This document shows, piece after piece, positions 9,474-17,796 of a stretch of DNA of 45,683 nt. A program made the position numbers and the translations under genes. A model generated the notes under the pieces. That model made no database searches. It was given only the letters and a program-made list of their open reading frames with translations, and was not told the DNA's origin. Origin of the DNA: Candidatus Bathyarchaeota archaeon B26-2 (lineage in GTDB: Archaea > Thermoproteota > Bathyarchaeia > Bathyarchaeales > B26-1); assembly GCA_001593935.1 (NCBI GenBank), contig LUCE01000009.1:1-45683 (forward strand), written 5' to 3'. How positions within the stretch are numbered: position 1 is the first letter of the stretch; each line of letters begins with the position of its first letter.

Positions 9474-10589
9474 ATGAAGGTTCTCGTCGTAATAGCTTCG
9501 ATAAACGAGTTACGGAACATCAAGGACTTCGAGCCCATGTTGACCCAAGAAAACTCTAAGGTTGTCGTAGTTGACGAGTCGGATGGAACCGTACGGAGAA
9601 GAAACGACGAAATCCTCGAGGATATCCCCCATGAATATTATGGAGTTAGCGAAAGAAGTGAATGGTTCAGGGAGAGGTTCGGGTCATCCTCTTCTAAGTA
9701 TTTGAAAGTGATACCTGAACGGTGCCACGCCGAGACAAGTTTCGGCTTCTTAGTTGCCTATGAAGAAGAACCAGATGTCGTCTTGGAGGTGGACGACGAT
9801 GTCTTCCCCGTAAAAGGACATGATATACTGCGTGGGCACATCAGCAACCTCTTCTCCGAGGACGGAGTAACCGTCTCCTCTTCTTGGAAGTGGTATAACA
9901 CGCTAGAGAATCTAGAGCTCAACGTGGGTGACCCCATCTTCGCGAGGGGTCATCCATACTCAGAGGACACTAGAAAGGAGGAGTACAATTGGCGCACTCA
10001 GGGTGGACGGTGTGTTCTGAACATGGGGTTATGGACTGGACATCCAGATCTAGACGCTTTGACCATACTCTATTATGGAGGGCTTGATGGTAGGTGTAGG
10101 ATTAGAGCCTTAAGGTCTAAGAGGAAGAAGATAATTGTCGGTAGGGGAACCTACTTCGCCGTTTGTAGCATGAACACGGCCTTTAGGCCTAATGTCATCC
10201 CGGCGTTCTACCAGCTATACATGAACTATATGGGAGTAAACAGATTTGATGATATATGGTCCGGCCTCTTCTTGAAGAAGGTTGCCGACCATTTAGGCGA
10301 TAGAGTCTCCCTAGGTGAGCCAGTCGTCTATCACGACAAGAGGCCGCGGGACGTCTTTAAAGACTTGAAGAATGAGACGGACGGCTTAGCCATAAACGAG
10401 ACACTGTGGAGAACTGTTGAAGAGGCCGAGATAGAAGGCGAAACTTACTGGGACGCCTACAGTTCCCTAATCGAAGAGATGACTGTTAGGATTCCGAAGG
10501 CCTTCAAGAACCCAGACCACAAGAAGTTCTTGAAGGCTCAGATAGAGAGGATGAGGCTCTGGCTCGAGATCATAGATAAGATAAAGTGA
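9474..10589 (+). CDS. reversibly glycosylated polypeptide / UDP-arabinopyranose mutase-like glycosyltransferase
   Basis: EVDDDVFPVKG, FARGHPYS, VLNMGLWTGHPDLDA, FAVCSMNTAFRPNVIPA, RFDDIWSGLFLKKVADHLG, GEPVVYHDK match the RGP pattern. ATG at 9474 is preferred over 9408. Confidence 0.8.
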   Translation: MKVLVVIASINELRNIKDFEPMLTQENSKVVVVDESDGTVRRRNDEILEDIPHEYYGVSERSEWFRERFGSSSSKYLKVIPERCHAETSFGFLVAYEEEPDVVLEVDDDVFPVKGHDILRGHISNLFSEDGVTVSSSWKWYNTLENLELNVGDPIFARGHPYSEDTRKEEYNWRTQGGRCVLNMGLWTGHPDLDALTILYYGGLDGRCRIRALRSKRKKIIVGRGTYFAVCSMNTAFRPNVIPAFYQLYMNYMGVNRFDDIWSGLFLKKVADHLGDRVSLGEPVVYHDKRPRDVFKDLKNETDGLAINETLWRTVEEAEIEGETYWDAYSSLIEEMTVRIPKAFKNPDHKKFLKAQIERMRLWLEIIDKIK

Positions 10590-10851
10590 GAGGGAAGTTC
10601 TAACATCTCTCTTCTCTCCTTAAATTGTCCTTGGGCTTGATATGTTCTTCTGGTGGAGGATGGTACCTGCTGTTTCTTCATGGCTTGCGACAAAGTACGC
10701 TACGGGAAGAGAGATGAGAAAGCCAGTTTACTCTGAGGGTTAAAGGTTTTAGAGATTGCCCCTTAAAGCATCCTTGTAGATGAGCAGCGTCTCAACCTTC
10801 CCATCCTGTTGACGGTCTCGTGTGGAAGGGTCTAGGCTATGGTCCGCTGGC

Positions 10852-12042
10852 TCACTTAAGGCCTTTATAATAGTTGAGTAGAGTCTCTACTCCGGCCTCT
10901 ATGGCCTTCATCTCCCCGAGAAACTCTCCCGTCGTCTCTTCGGATGGTAGAAATATAGTCTTCGAGCCGGGTATTGGCTCTTGGGGAACATTCACCATAC
11001 CCTTCAACGGCTTATAATCGAACCGCATCTCTGGTATCCTCTCGTCTAGAGGATAATGCATACAAGACCAACTGCCGTTTGGGAGCTGGTTATCCATGAA
11101 CGTGAAGACCGCCACGAGCCTAGATATACGATAAGCCCTTTCGATCGTTTCGTCCGTCCCCTCGCCGTACTCTATTAGAACCCTTAGAAGTTCCCCTGCT
11201 CCCCAGCCGACCTTACACTTGGACGGCCAAAGATAGGTGTAGAGAGGCATAGTCGCCTCAAACTCGAGGAGTTTTATCGCCGCCTCCAAGTAAGGGTTGG
11301 CGTCCGCTTCTGAGTATCTCCACCTCCGCCTCATAGCATCGTAGAGAACCGCTAAATATGCCATGCATGTTCCGACATGCCAGAACTCCTGTTTTGGACC
11401 CTTGTTGTCCAGAACCTTGGAGATCCTCTCTCCGGGCTTCACTTCGGTTATGAGGTCGCCTTCCGGAGTCATCTGAGTATACATTAAGCCTCTTTCACGC
11501 ATGTAGTCCTCGTTTGCCTCCACAAATTTGAGTATCCAGTCTCCAGCCTTTATGGCTGGCTCTCTCATATCAAGGGCAACCATCAAGTGGCCGAAGAAGC
11601 TCGTGTTGAGTGAGCCTATGCTCGGCTGCTCCTCAACCTTATCTGGGTCGTCCCCAATGTAATGGAACACTCCCCCCGACTTGTGCTGATACTGGAGTAT
11701 CCGGTTTATCACCAGTCTATTCCTAGCCAAGGGGTGGTTGATCCAAGCCGCAACCTTGAGGAAGGTCATTGGCCTATAAACCCTCTGCAGGACCTTATAT
11801 CCAAAGCATTCCTCGTCAAAGTAGATGTCGCCGTTCGGTTTAACGGCGTTCTCAGCAACCCAATCGAGTATCTCACTGATCACCCTTTGGTCGACGCCTG
11901 CAGCATACAAGCCCCAAGAGGCCTTATGGACATACTCTATGCTGCGTACCTTCATGATCGGCCCGAGAGGAGCCCTCCTCCGAAGTAAGAAGCCCCCACC
12001 CTGCTGAATAGATATCCTGATCGCGCTCAAGAGGTGCTCCAA
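10852..12042 (-). CDS. uncharacterised alpha/alpha-toroid-like protein (squalene cyclase/prenyltransferase-like repeats)
   Basis: Repeated helical pattern with GGVFHYI, NGSWSCMHY QW-like elements; 396 aa. Confidence 0.6.
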   Translation of the reverse strand: MEHLLSAIRISIQQGGGFLLRRRAPLGPIMKVRSIEYVHKASWGLYAAGVDQRVISEILDWVAENAVKPNGDIYFDEECFGYKVLQRVYRPMTFLKVAAWINHPLARNRLVINRILQYQHKSGGVFHYIGDDPDKVEEQPSIGSLNTSFFGHLMVALDMREPAIKAGDWILKFVEANEDYMRERGLMYTQMTPEGDLITEVKPGERISKVLDNKGPKQEFWHVGTCMAYLAVLYDAMRRRWRYSEADANPYLEAAIKLLEFEATMPLYTYLWPSKCKVGWGAGELLRVLIEYGEGTDETIERAYRISRLVAVFTFMDNQLPNGSWSCMHYPLDERIPEMRFDYKPLKGMVNVPQEPIPGSKTIFLPSEETTGEFLGEMKAIEAGVETLLNYYKGLK

Positions 12043-12309
12043 GTTGAGGATGCGGCTCCTAATCTCGGACTTAATCTCAAGTTCACCTCTTGAAACTGGT
12101 CAACAGTTTTATGCACGGTTTCACGTTTAACATTTACCCAAGACCAGTTTTTCATTCTTTAGCCCCTAAAGCAGAGGTTGGTACGCTTCCTAAGATCGTG
12201 CTTCTACCTCTTCCTCGAGATGATTGTGTGCACGCTGAAATGTGCTGGGGTGTCGGGCTAGCTAGGGAGGCGATAAGGCTTGTTTGCTTAAGATATGACC
12301 GCAATGTTT

Positions 12310-12330
12310 ATATGTAAACGGTTTACATAT
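12310..12330. promoter_or_regulatory. 21-bp perfect palindrome, putative operator overlapping the TATA region of the RHH gene
   Basis: ATATGTAAAC-G-GTTTACATAT immediately after tttatat and 35 nt before ATG 12365. Confidence 0.65.
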
Positions 12331-12364
12331 TACGTAATTGATTTACATTATTGAGGGGATTGAG

Positions 12365-12910
12365 ATGCTTAATCAGGATGAGTGGAGGGAAAGACGTAAA
12401 GAGGCTATAAAAGAGTGGAAGGAGCGGATGAGAGAGTGGAGGGAGAGGCTGAAAGAGTGGAGAGAGTTGGTTAGGTCGAGGATAGGTCAGGAGGCCCTCC
12501 CTCTTCCACCGATGCCTCCTCTGCCTCCGATGCCTTCCATACCCAGACCTCGGTCTAATGTCGTTGCTTCGCGTATAGGTGACGAAGAATTGAACGCGAT
12601 CGATATGTTGGTCGAGGCCGGACTTTTCGGTACGCGATCGGAAGCGGTCGCTTACTTTGTCCGTGAGGGAATAAGAGCGCGGAGAGACGTCCTTGAGAGG
12701 GTCTCATCTGCGCTGGAGGAGATTCGGAGGATACGGAAGGAGGCCGAAGAGTATGTCACAAAATTAAAGAGGGAGATTGGACTTGTGGAGTTGGAAGAAC
12801 CCTCACAGCAAGAGAAGAGATGTCCCGAGTGCGGTAAGGACCTCACGAGTCTGCCTGAAGATATTGTAGCGTGTCCATACTGTGGATTCAGAGTTGGAAA
12901 AGAAGAGTAG
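12365..12910 (+). CDS. ribbon-helix-helix regulator with N-terminal charged coiled coil, Pro-rich linker and C-terminal zinc ribbon
   Basis: RIGDEELNAIDMLVEAGLFGTRSEAVAYFVREGI (RHH), CPECG...CPYCG (zinc ribbon), EWKERMREWRERLKEWREL heptads. ATG at 12365 with gagggg RBS. Confidence 0.8.
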   Translation: MLNQDEWRERRKEAIKEWKERMREWRERLKEWRELVRSRIGQEALPLPPMPPLPPMPSIPRPRSNVVASRIGDEELNAIDMLVEAGLFGTRSEAVAYFVREGIRARRDVLERVSSALEEIRRIRKEAEEYVTKLKREIGLVELEEPSQQEKRCPECGKDLTSLPEDIVACPYCGFRVGKEE

Positions 12911-12940
12911 ATGAACACTTCTTTATCCTTTCGGATTTCC

Positions 12941-13393
12941 TTATCTTCCACTTTTATACTCTTCATACTCTCTGAGTTTCTGTCTTATGTGGTCCCTTAT
13001 GTACTCGTCGGCGTTTCTGTAGGGGGCTCTCGTCTCCTCGATCACCTCGTTTAAGAGCTCGTAGTCTTCCCTTGGTATCGGCACGTCTATGTAATACTCT
13101 TCGCCCTTCACCTCCTCTAGGCGTCGCCGGACAGCGTCCCTGACGAAGTCGGACGGCGTCGTGTAGCCTACAAGTTTTCCATCCTTTATAGCCTCAGATA
13201 TCTCCCTCAAGAGGTCTTCTGGTAGTATTATCGATTTCTCGAGCATACTCGTTATCGCATCAGCATACGTCTGCATTCTCCCGCTCTGAGCTATGAGCTC
13301 CCCTACGAGGCTCGTCAGCTTTTCATGGGTCTCATCGTTCACTTTTAGCGTCTTCAAGAGCCTTTTTCCTCCATAAAGCCGCCTATCTACCAT
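12941..13393 (-). CDS. CopG/RHH-like DNA-binding protein
   Basis: LKTLKVNDETHEKLTSLVGEL and YTTPSDFVRDAVRRRLEEVKGEEYYIDVPIPREDYELLNEVIEE; TATA-like box about 25 nt upstream. Confidence 0.75.
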   Translation of the reverse strand: MVDRRLYGGKRLLKTLKVNDETHEKLTSLVGELIAQSGRMQTYADAITSMLEKSIILPEDLLREISEAIKDGKLVGYTTPSDFVRDAVRRRLEEVKGEEYYIDVPIPREDYELLNEVIEETRAPYRNADEYIRDHIRQKLREYEEYKSGR

Positions 13394-13462
13394 GAAGTTT
13401 CACCCTTAGAGGATTTATATTTTTTGTATAAGAAGTGTAAGAAGAGTTAAATATGTATAATG

Positions 13463-13477
13463 AATACTTGGTGTATT
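13463..13477. promoter_or_regulatory. 15-bp inverted repeat in the divergent promoter region between two RHH genes
   Basis: AATAC-TTGGT-GTATT, flanked by direct repeats TATAAGAAGT at 13427-13436 and 13490-13499. Confidence 0.5.
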
Positions 13478-13520
13478 GAATATACTCCATATAAGAAGTA
13501 GAAATGTGGGGGGGGACGCC

Positions 13521-13757
13521 TTGAAGACGTGTATGGCTGTGACCGTGGAGAGGAGCCTCTTCAACATGATCGAGCAGCTAAGGGGCAGAGAGAAGAGGTC
13601 AACCTTCGTCGAGCACTTACTGCGGCTCGGACTTGAAGTCTATCAGATGCAGATGTCTGAAGGAGGAGAAGTTCCAAACGGGCTCTTGACGTCCCCAAAC
13701 CATTGTATGATCAAAGGCCGGAGAGGAACCCAGATGCGTAGTAGGCTGCGGAAGTGA
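13521..13757 (+). CDS. small RHH-like protein
   Basis: MAVTVERSLFNMIEQLRGREKRSTFVEHLLRLGLEV fits an RHH; TTG at 13521 preceded by an 8-G run (RBS); 15 nt upstream of the portal ORF. Confidence 0.65.
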   Translation: MKTCMAVTVERSLFNMIEQLRGREKRSTFVEHLLRLGLEVYQMQMSEGGEVPNGLLTSPNHCMIKGRRGTQMRSRLRK

Positions 13758-13772
13758 AGAGGGAGTGAAGCC

Positions 13773-14981
13773 ATGAGCGGAGCTCTAAACTGGCTCAGAG
13801 AACGGATGGGTCTGATAGGCTCTGTCGGTCGATCCTCCGGCAGGCTCTTACCAGCATGGGCAAGTATATACGGCGAGATGCCTCCAATAGGATTCGACGA
13901 CTGCATAGCGGCGTACCTGAAGGACCCTGCATGCAAAGCCCTCGTCGACTTCTTGGCAGATCAGGTTGTTGGTGCGGGCTTCTACGTGACTGTTAACGAG
14001 AGATACGCGTACGCCGGTGAAGCTCGGCGGATCATAGAGGAGTTCTGTGAAGAGGTGAACTTAGACGGGTTGTTGCAGATAGGGGTTCGCGAGATCGTGG
14101 CGGCCGGCAACAGTTTCTGGGAGAAGGTTGAGCCCGATAGTCTAGAAGAGCTGAGGATACTACCCCTAACGAGCATCGAGAGGATTAGACGTGACCAGTA
14201 TGGACATGTTATAGGTTACGTCCAGTCAGCTCATTATGGCGGTAGAACTCTCAGTCCCAAAAGGATAATTCATTTCAAGTGGAACCCGGTAAACGGGGAA
14301 CCCTTCGGAACCGGCGTCTTAAGACCTCTGCTCGAGGCTTACCGACTGAGCGACGGAGAGACGAGGATGGGTTTCCTAGAGATGAAGGCTCGGATGGAGA
14401 TGATGCTGCCAAAGATCTTCGAGAAGTACGCCGGGCCGGATGAACTCTGGGTCTTCGAGGGTATAAGCGATAAACAACTCGAGGAGTACCAGAGGGTCTT
14501 GAGGTCTAGGCCCAGAGAGGGTGCAAGATTCGTCTATAACCGGCCTGCCGACATAAAGACTGTTCAGATAGACCCGCGTACACAGTTCCAGGCATACCTA
14601 GAACATATACTCAACCAAGTCTACTTGGGTGGCGAGACGCCGCTCCCAAAGCTCTTCACCACCCCAGGCTTCACGGAGGCCTCAGCACGGGCAGCCCTCG
14701 AACTCGCTGAAAGGAAGATAATCTCCCTGCAGCGGTTCGTCAAGCGTATCGTGGAACGCGAGGTCTTCAAGCCGGTTCTCGAGCAGGCTGGCCACGATCC
14801 GAAGGAGGCTTGCGTCCGCCTTAACTGGGGAATGCCTGAGAAGCCTGAGATATCAGTCGTAGACCTGATCAAGGCGTGTGAGCTCGGTCTTATACGTCCA
14901 GAAGAGTTCCGCAGTATGATGAAGAAGATGGGATGGGAACTCCGCGAGACCGTGGAACCGAGTTCAACAGTAGGAACTTGA
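13773..14981 (+). CDS. phage portal-like protein (orphan)
   Basis: 402 aa; DPACKALVDFLADQVVGAGFYV, RILPLTSIERIRRDQYGHVIGYVQ, LSPKRIIHFKWNPVNGEPFGTGVLRPLLEAYRLSDGE, and a late helical region (TEASARAALELAERKIISLQRFVKRIVE), as in tailed-virus portals. Confidence 0.75.
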   Translation: MSGALNWLRERMGLIGSVGRSSGRLLPAWASIYGEMPPIGFDDCIAAYLKDPACKALVDFLADQVVGAGFYVTVNERYAYAGEARRIIEEFCEEVNLDGLLQIGVREIVAAGNSFWEKVEPDSLEELRILPLTSIERIRRDQYGHVIGYVQSAHYGGRTLSPKRIIHFKWNPVNGEPFGTGVLRPLLEAYRLSDGETRMGFLEMKARMEMMLPKIFEKYAGPDELWVFEGISDKQLEEYQRVLRSRPREGARFVYNRPADIKTVQIDPRTQFQAYLEHILNQVYLGGETPLPKLFTTPGFTEASARAALELAERKIISLQRFVKRIVEREVFKPVLEQAGHDPKEACVRLNWGMPEKPEISVVDLIKACELGLIRPEEFRSMMKKMGWELRETVEPSSTVGT

Positions 14982-15014
14982 AGTGAAAGGAGAACAAGTC
15001 CTCTTGGACGTCTT

Positions 15015-15407
15015 CTAATCTGCTGAGGTCTTCCCTTCAAGGTTTTCGATCATGTTGATCAAGTATAAGAGTGCCTCAGCGATCACTGCGTGCTCCCAGT
15101 CCTCGGAGTCCTTTAGGGCTTTCAGGTTCGCCTTTAGGGCTTCAATCCCGGTTTTGGGCGGGGATAAGGGATCGACGATCACGTATGTCCGCGCCTCATA
15201 AATGATCTTGGCTTCGACAACTTGGCCTGGGCCTAACTGATCGTAGTAGGTGCTCTTTTTATTGAAGAGTATCACTTTACCGTCTGGGAGGCGGCCGATT
15301 ACTCCTCCATCCTTACCCTCAAAGGTTCTAACGATTAAGGTGTCTCCAACTTGGACTTTACTCTTCCTTTCAAAAAAATGACCTACCTCTTCAACCATAA
15401 ACGGCAC
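15015..15407 (-). CDS. TRAM/OB-fold-like small protein
   Basis: VQVGDTLIVRTFEGKDGGVIGRLPDGKVILFNKKSTYYDQLGPGQVVEAKIIYEARTYVIVDP. Confidence 0.7.
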   Translation of the reverse strand: MPFMVEEVGHFFERKSKVQVGDTLIVRTFEGKDGGVIGRLPDGKVILFNKKSTYYDQLGPGQVVEAKIIYEARTYVIVDPLSPPKTGIEALKANLKALKDSEDWEHAVIAEALLYLINMIENLEGKTSAD

Positions 15408-15805
15408 CCCGGAAATTTAACAACATTACTTCGATTTATAGACTGCATTTTGAGATTAATAACCTTTTGTTTTCTTCTTTTCTGAGAAGGGAAAGACGGA
15501 AAATCCCATTATTCCCACCAAAAAATCTCTACCAGCTACACGAGAGGCGAGCCTTAAGGATTGTCCTCCGCTTAAATTCATCGTTAATGAGACCTATAAT
15601 TGACACTTCCAATAACATTCTTCGGGAAGATTTCTCAAAGAATTGCTATTATTGTGGCAAAGAGTACGAATATCCAAGTGAACTTTTTTCTACTTAAAAG
15701 CGGTTTAAATAAAAGGAGGTTCTACATTTTTACTATTCTATGTAAATCAACCGGTATAACGAAGTTGCGAGTATCAACGTAACGTACGCGTTATGAGGGA
15801 TGCGG

Positions 15806-16162
15806 ATGGGAAAGACTACGGGGAGCTTCTTGGTGGGCTTCGGTCTATGCTTACTCCTGTTGGGTGTCGGGCCGCTCTCTCTAGCTGAGGTTGCGCGTGT
15901 ACTTAGGGACATGCCTGAATCTCCCTCTTCTAAAGCTATGAGGGCCTTCGCATCTCTCCTAAAGGGTAACCCCTACGCGTACGCCGCAGCGAAGAGGTTC
16001 TACGAGACCTGTGTAACCTTCTATGAAGTGATGAGTACCGTATGGGAGGTCCGGCTCTTCCACGTTTATAGCTCCATAATCGGAGCTATCATCATCGTGA
16101 AAGGCCTCCTATCACTTAGATCAAAAGAAGGGAAGATGAAACCCAAAGATGCACATAAATGA
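15806..16162 (+). CDS. small membrane protein
   Basis: Two hydrophobic segments (GSFLVGFGLCLLLLGVGPL; IIGAIIIVKGLLSL). Confidence 0.6.
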   Translation: MGKTTGSFLVGFGLCLLLLGVGPLSLAEVARVLRDMPESPSSKAMRAFASLLKGNPYAYAAAKRFYETCVTFYEVMSTVWEVRLFHVYSSIIGAIIIVKGLLSLRSKEGKMKPKDAHK

Positions 16163-16388
16163 TGAGAACTAAAGATTAGGGAGGTCTCTCCAAGAAGTCG
16201 ATCCCCATTACGTGAAGGCCCAGAAGTGTCGGCGCCGATAACCTTGATCTCCGTGTCACTTAACCATATCATAAATTTTTCAAGAATGTATTAATACTCA
16301 CAGGCCAAAACCCTTTTTTAGAGATCGTTCTTTCATTCACTATTTGTCGTGGGAGTTAATCGCATTAAAAGGGAGATCGTGGTGAGTT

Positions 16389-17414
16389 GTGGTGCCTGTG
16401 GGTGCTAGGAGAGGCTTAGTTGCATGCATTCTGATCGTAGTGCTGCTCTCTGTGCTGAGCCTCTGGCTTTATTCGGCCTATAGGTCTCTGATTGACCAGA
16501 TCGGCCGTTTAGAGAAGGAGAGAGAGGATCTACAAAATGAGGTTAACCGTCTTCGGGACCAAGTCGCGGAATTGCAGAGTAGAGTGAGAGAGCTGGAGAA
16601 GGAAGCCACCGAACTACATACCCAAGTAGCCTTACTCACACAGTACTTTCTCGTGGGAGACCACAACTTCACAGATGATCTTGGTAATAACGTTTGGTGG
16701 GTTGCTGAGCGATGGAATCACGATGGGGACGATTACGTCAAGATCGAAGAGGGCCTCTTGAAACTCTTCTACAACGAGACTCTCGGAAGGTACGGAAACT
16801 CTGGGGTTTTTCAAGGCAGACATGCAGATGGTAGGTACGCCCACCAGTTGTGGGTGAGGTCCTCTTCGGTGAGGGATGACTTCAGCGACTACGTGGTATT
16901 CCCTAAAGATTTGCCTGAAGGCAAGTTCTGGCTTGAGGTGAAGTTTAGAATCGTTAGGATGGGTTTCAATTGTTACCCCAACGAGACTCTGCTAGGTTTT
17001 TCGCATGACCCTTACGCCAGGGTGAACTTAGGGGTTACTCTGATGTGCGCCATAAACAACGGGGAGTTCACTCTAGACGCTCAGACCCTCTGGTTGGACA
17101 TCTTCTTCGCGGGTTTCGACTTGAATGAAACCCACAGTTGGAGTATAAGGAAGAACAAGAATTACACGTTTGAGAACCCCGAAACCCACGACATCCATGC
17201 CGGATACTGGGTCTCCGAGACCAGCCCCGATACAGCGTTGGGTGAATGGATAACCCTAAAGATCGATCTCGGAGCTTACATAGGAAAGACTCTGAGAAAC
17301 ATACACCAAATAGACGTTAAGACAGTTCGGGTCTACGGTTTCATCCTCTTTGTAGAGTCGATCGGAGCATACGCTGAGGTAGAGTATGACTACTTCGAGA
17401 CCTACATCCTCTAA
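16389..17414 (+). CDS. membrane-anchored coiled-coil surface protein with beta-rich ectodomain
   Basis: N-terminal TM LVACILIVVLLSVLSLWLY, long heptad coiled coil, then a Trp/Tyr-rich domain with several N-x-S/T sequons. Confidence 0.75.
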   Translation: MVPVGARRGLVACILIVVLLSVLSLWLYSAYRSLIDQIGRLEKEREDLQNEVNRLRDQVAELQSRVRELEKEATELHTQVALLTQYFLVGDHNFTDDLGNNVWWVAERWNHDGDDYVKIEEGLLKLFYNETLGRYGNSGVFQGRHADGRYAHQLWVRSSSVRDDFSDYVVFPKDLPEGKFWLEVKFRIVRMGFNCYPNETLLGFSHDPYARVNLGVTLMCAINNGEFTLDAQTLWLDIFFAGFDLNETHSWSIRKNKNYTFENPETHDIHAGYWVSETSPDTALGEWITLKIDLGAYIGKTLRNIHQIDVKTVRVYGFILFVESIGAYAEVEYDYFETYIL

Positions 17415-17487
17415 ACTCCCTAGAACATTACGAGCCGTCTCAGCTGTAGCCTCAAATCCTTCTTATCCGAGAGAAGGCAACTCTCCT

Positions 17488-17742
17488 TCATCCAGTGTTA
17501 AGTGCTTTAACATTCTTCAGATGTGAGTGATGCGCCTGAATGGATCGATGACTCACTGGCACCAAGAAGGCCTTCACCACAGCCCTTGAGATCGCTTTAT
17601 AGCTCATACCCTTACTGAGGCCTTCGTTGATGAACCTCTGTACCTCCAAGTCCAACTCGCAGACCTTACATCTCCTCATGGACATCGATAACGTTATCGT
17701 AAAAGCAGATTTAAAGTCGATGAACTTAAGATTCAGATTCAA
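17488..17742 (-). CDS. small CxxC-HTH protein (mobile-element-type)
   Basis: RRCKVCELDLEVQRFINEGLSKGMSYKAISRAV...VSHRSIQAHHSHLKN: CxxC plus HTH pattern. Confidence 0.55.
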   Translation of the reverse strand: MNLNLKFIDFKSAFTITLSMSMRRCKVCELDLEVQRFINEGLSKGMSYKAISRAVVKAFLVPVSHRSIQAHHSHLKNVKALNTG

Positions 17743-17796
17743 AGACCATCAGAAACAGAAGTTACCCCGAATTTCATCCCTCTCTAGGCTCTGCGA

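Noticed and set aside
12090-12317. 75-aa plus-strand ORF between the toroid gene and the RHH gene
   Set aside because: No domain, its end overlaps the operator/promoter region, and composition does not look coding.
16158-16270. Possible C/D box sRNA (aATGATGAg)
   Set aside because: No convincing D/D' CTGA boxes at suitable spacing.
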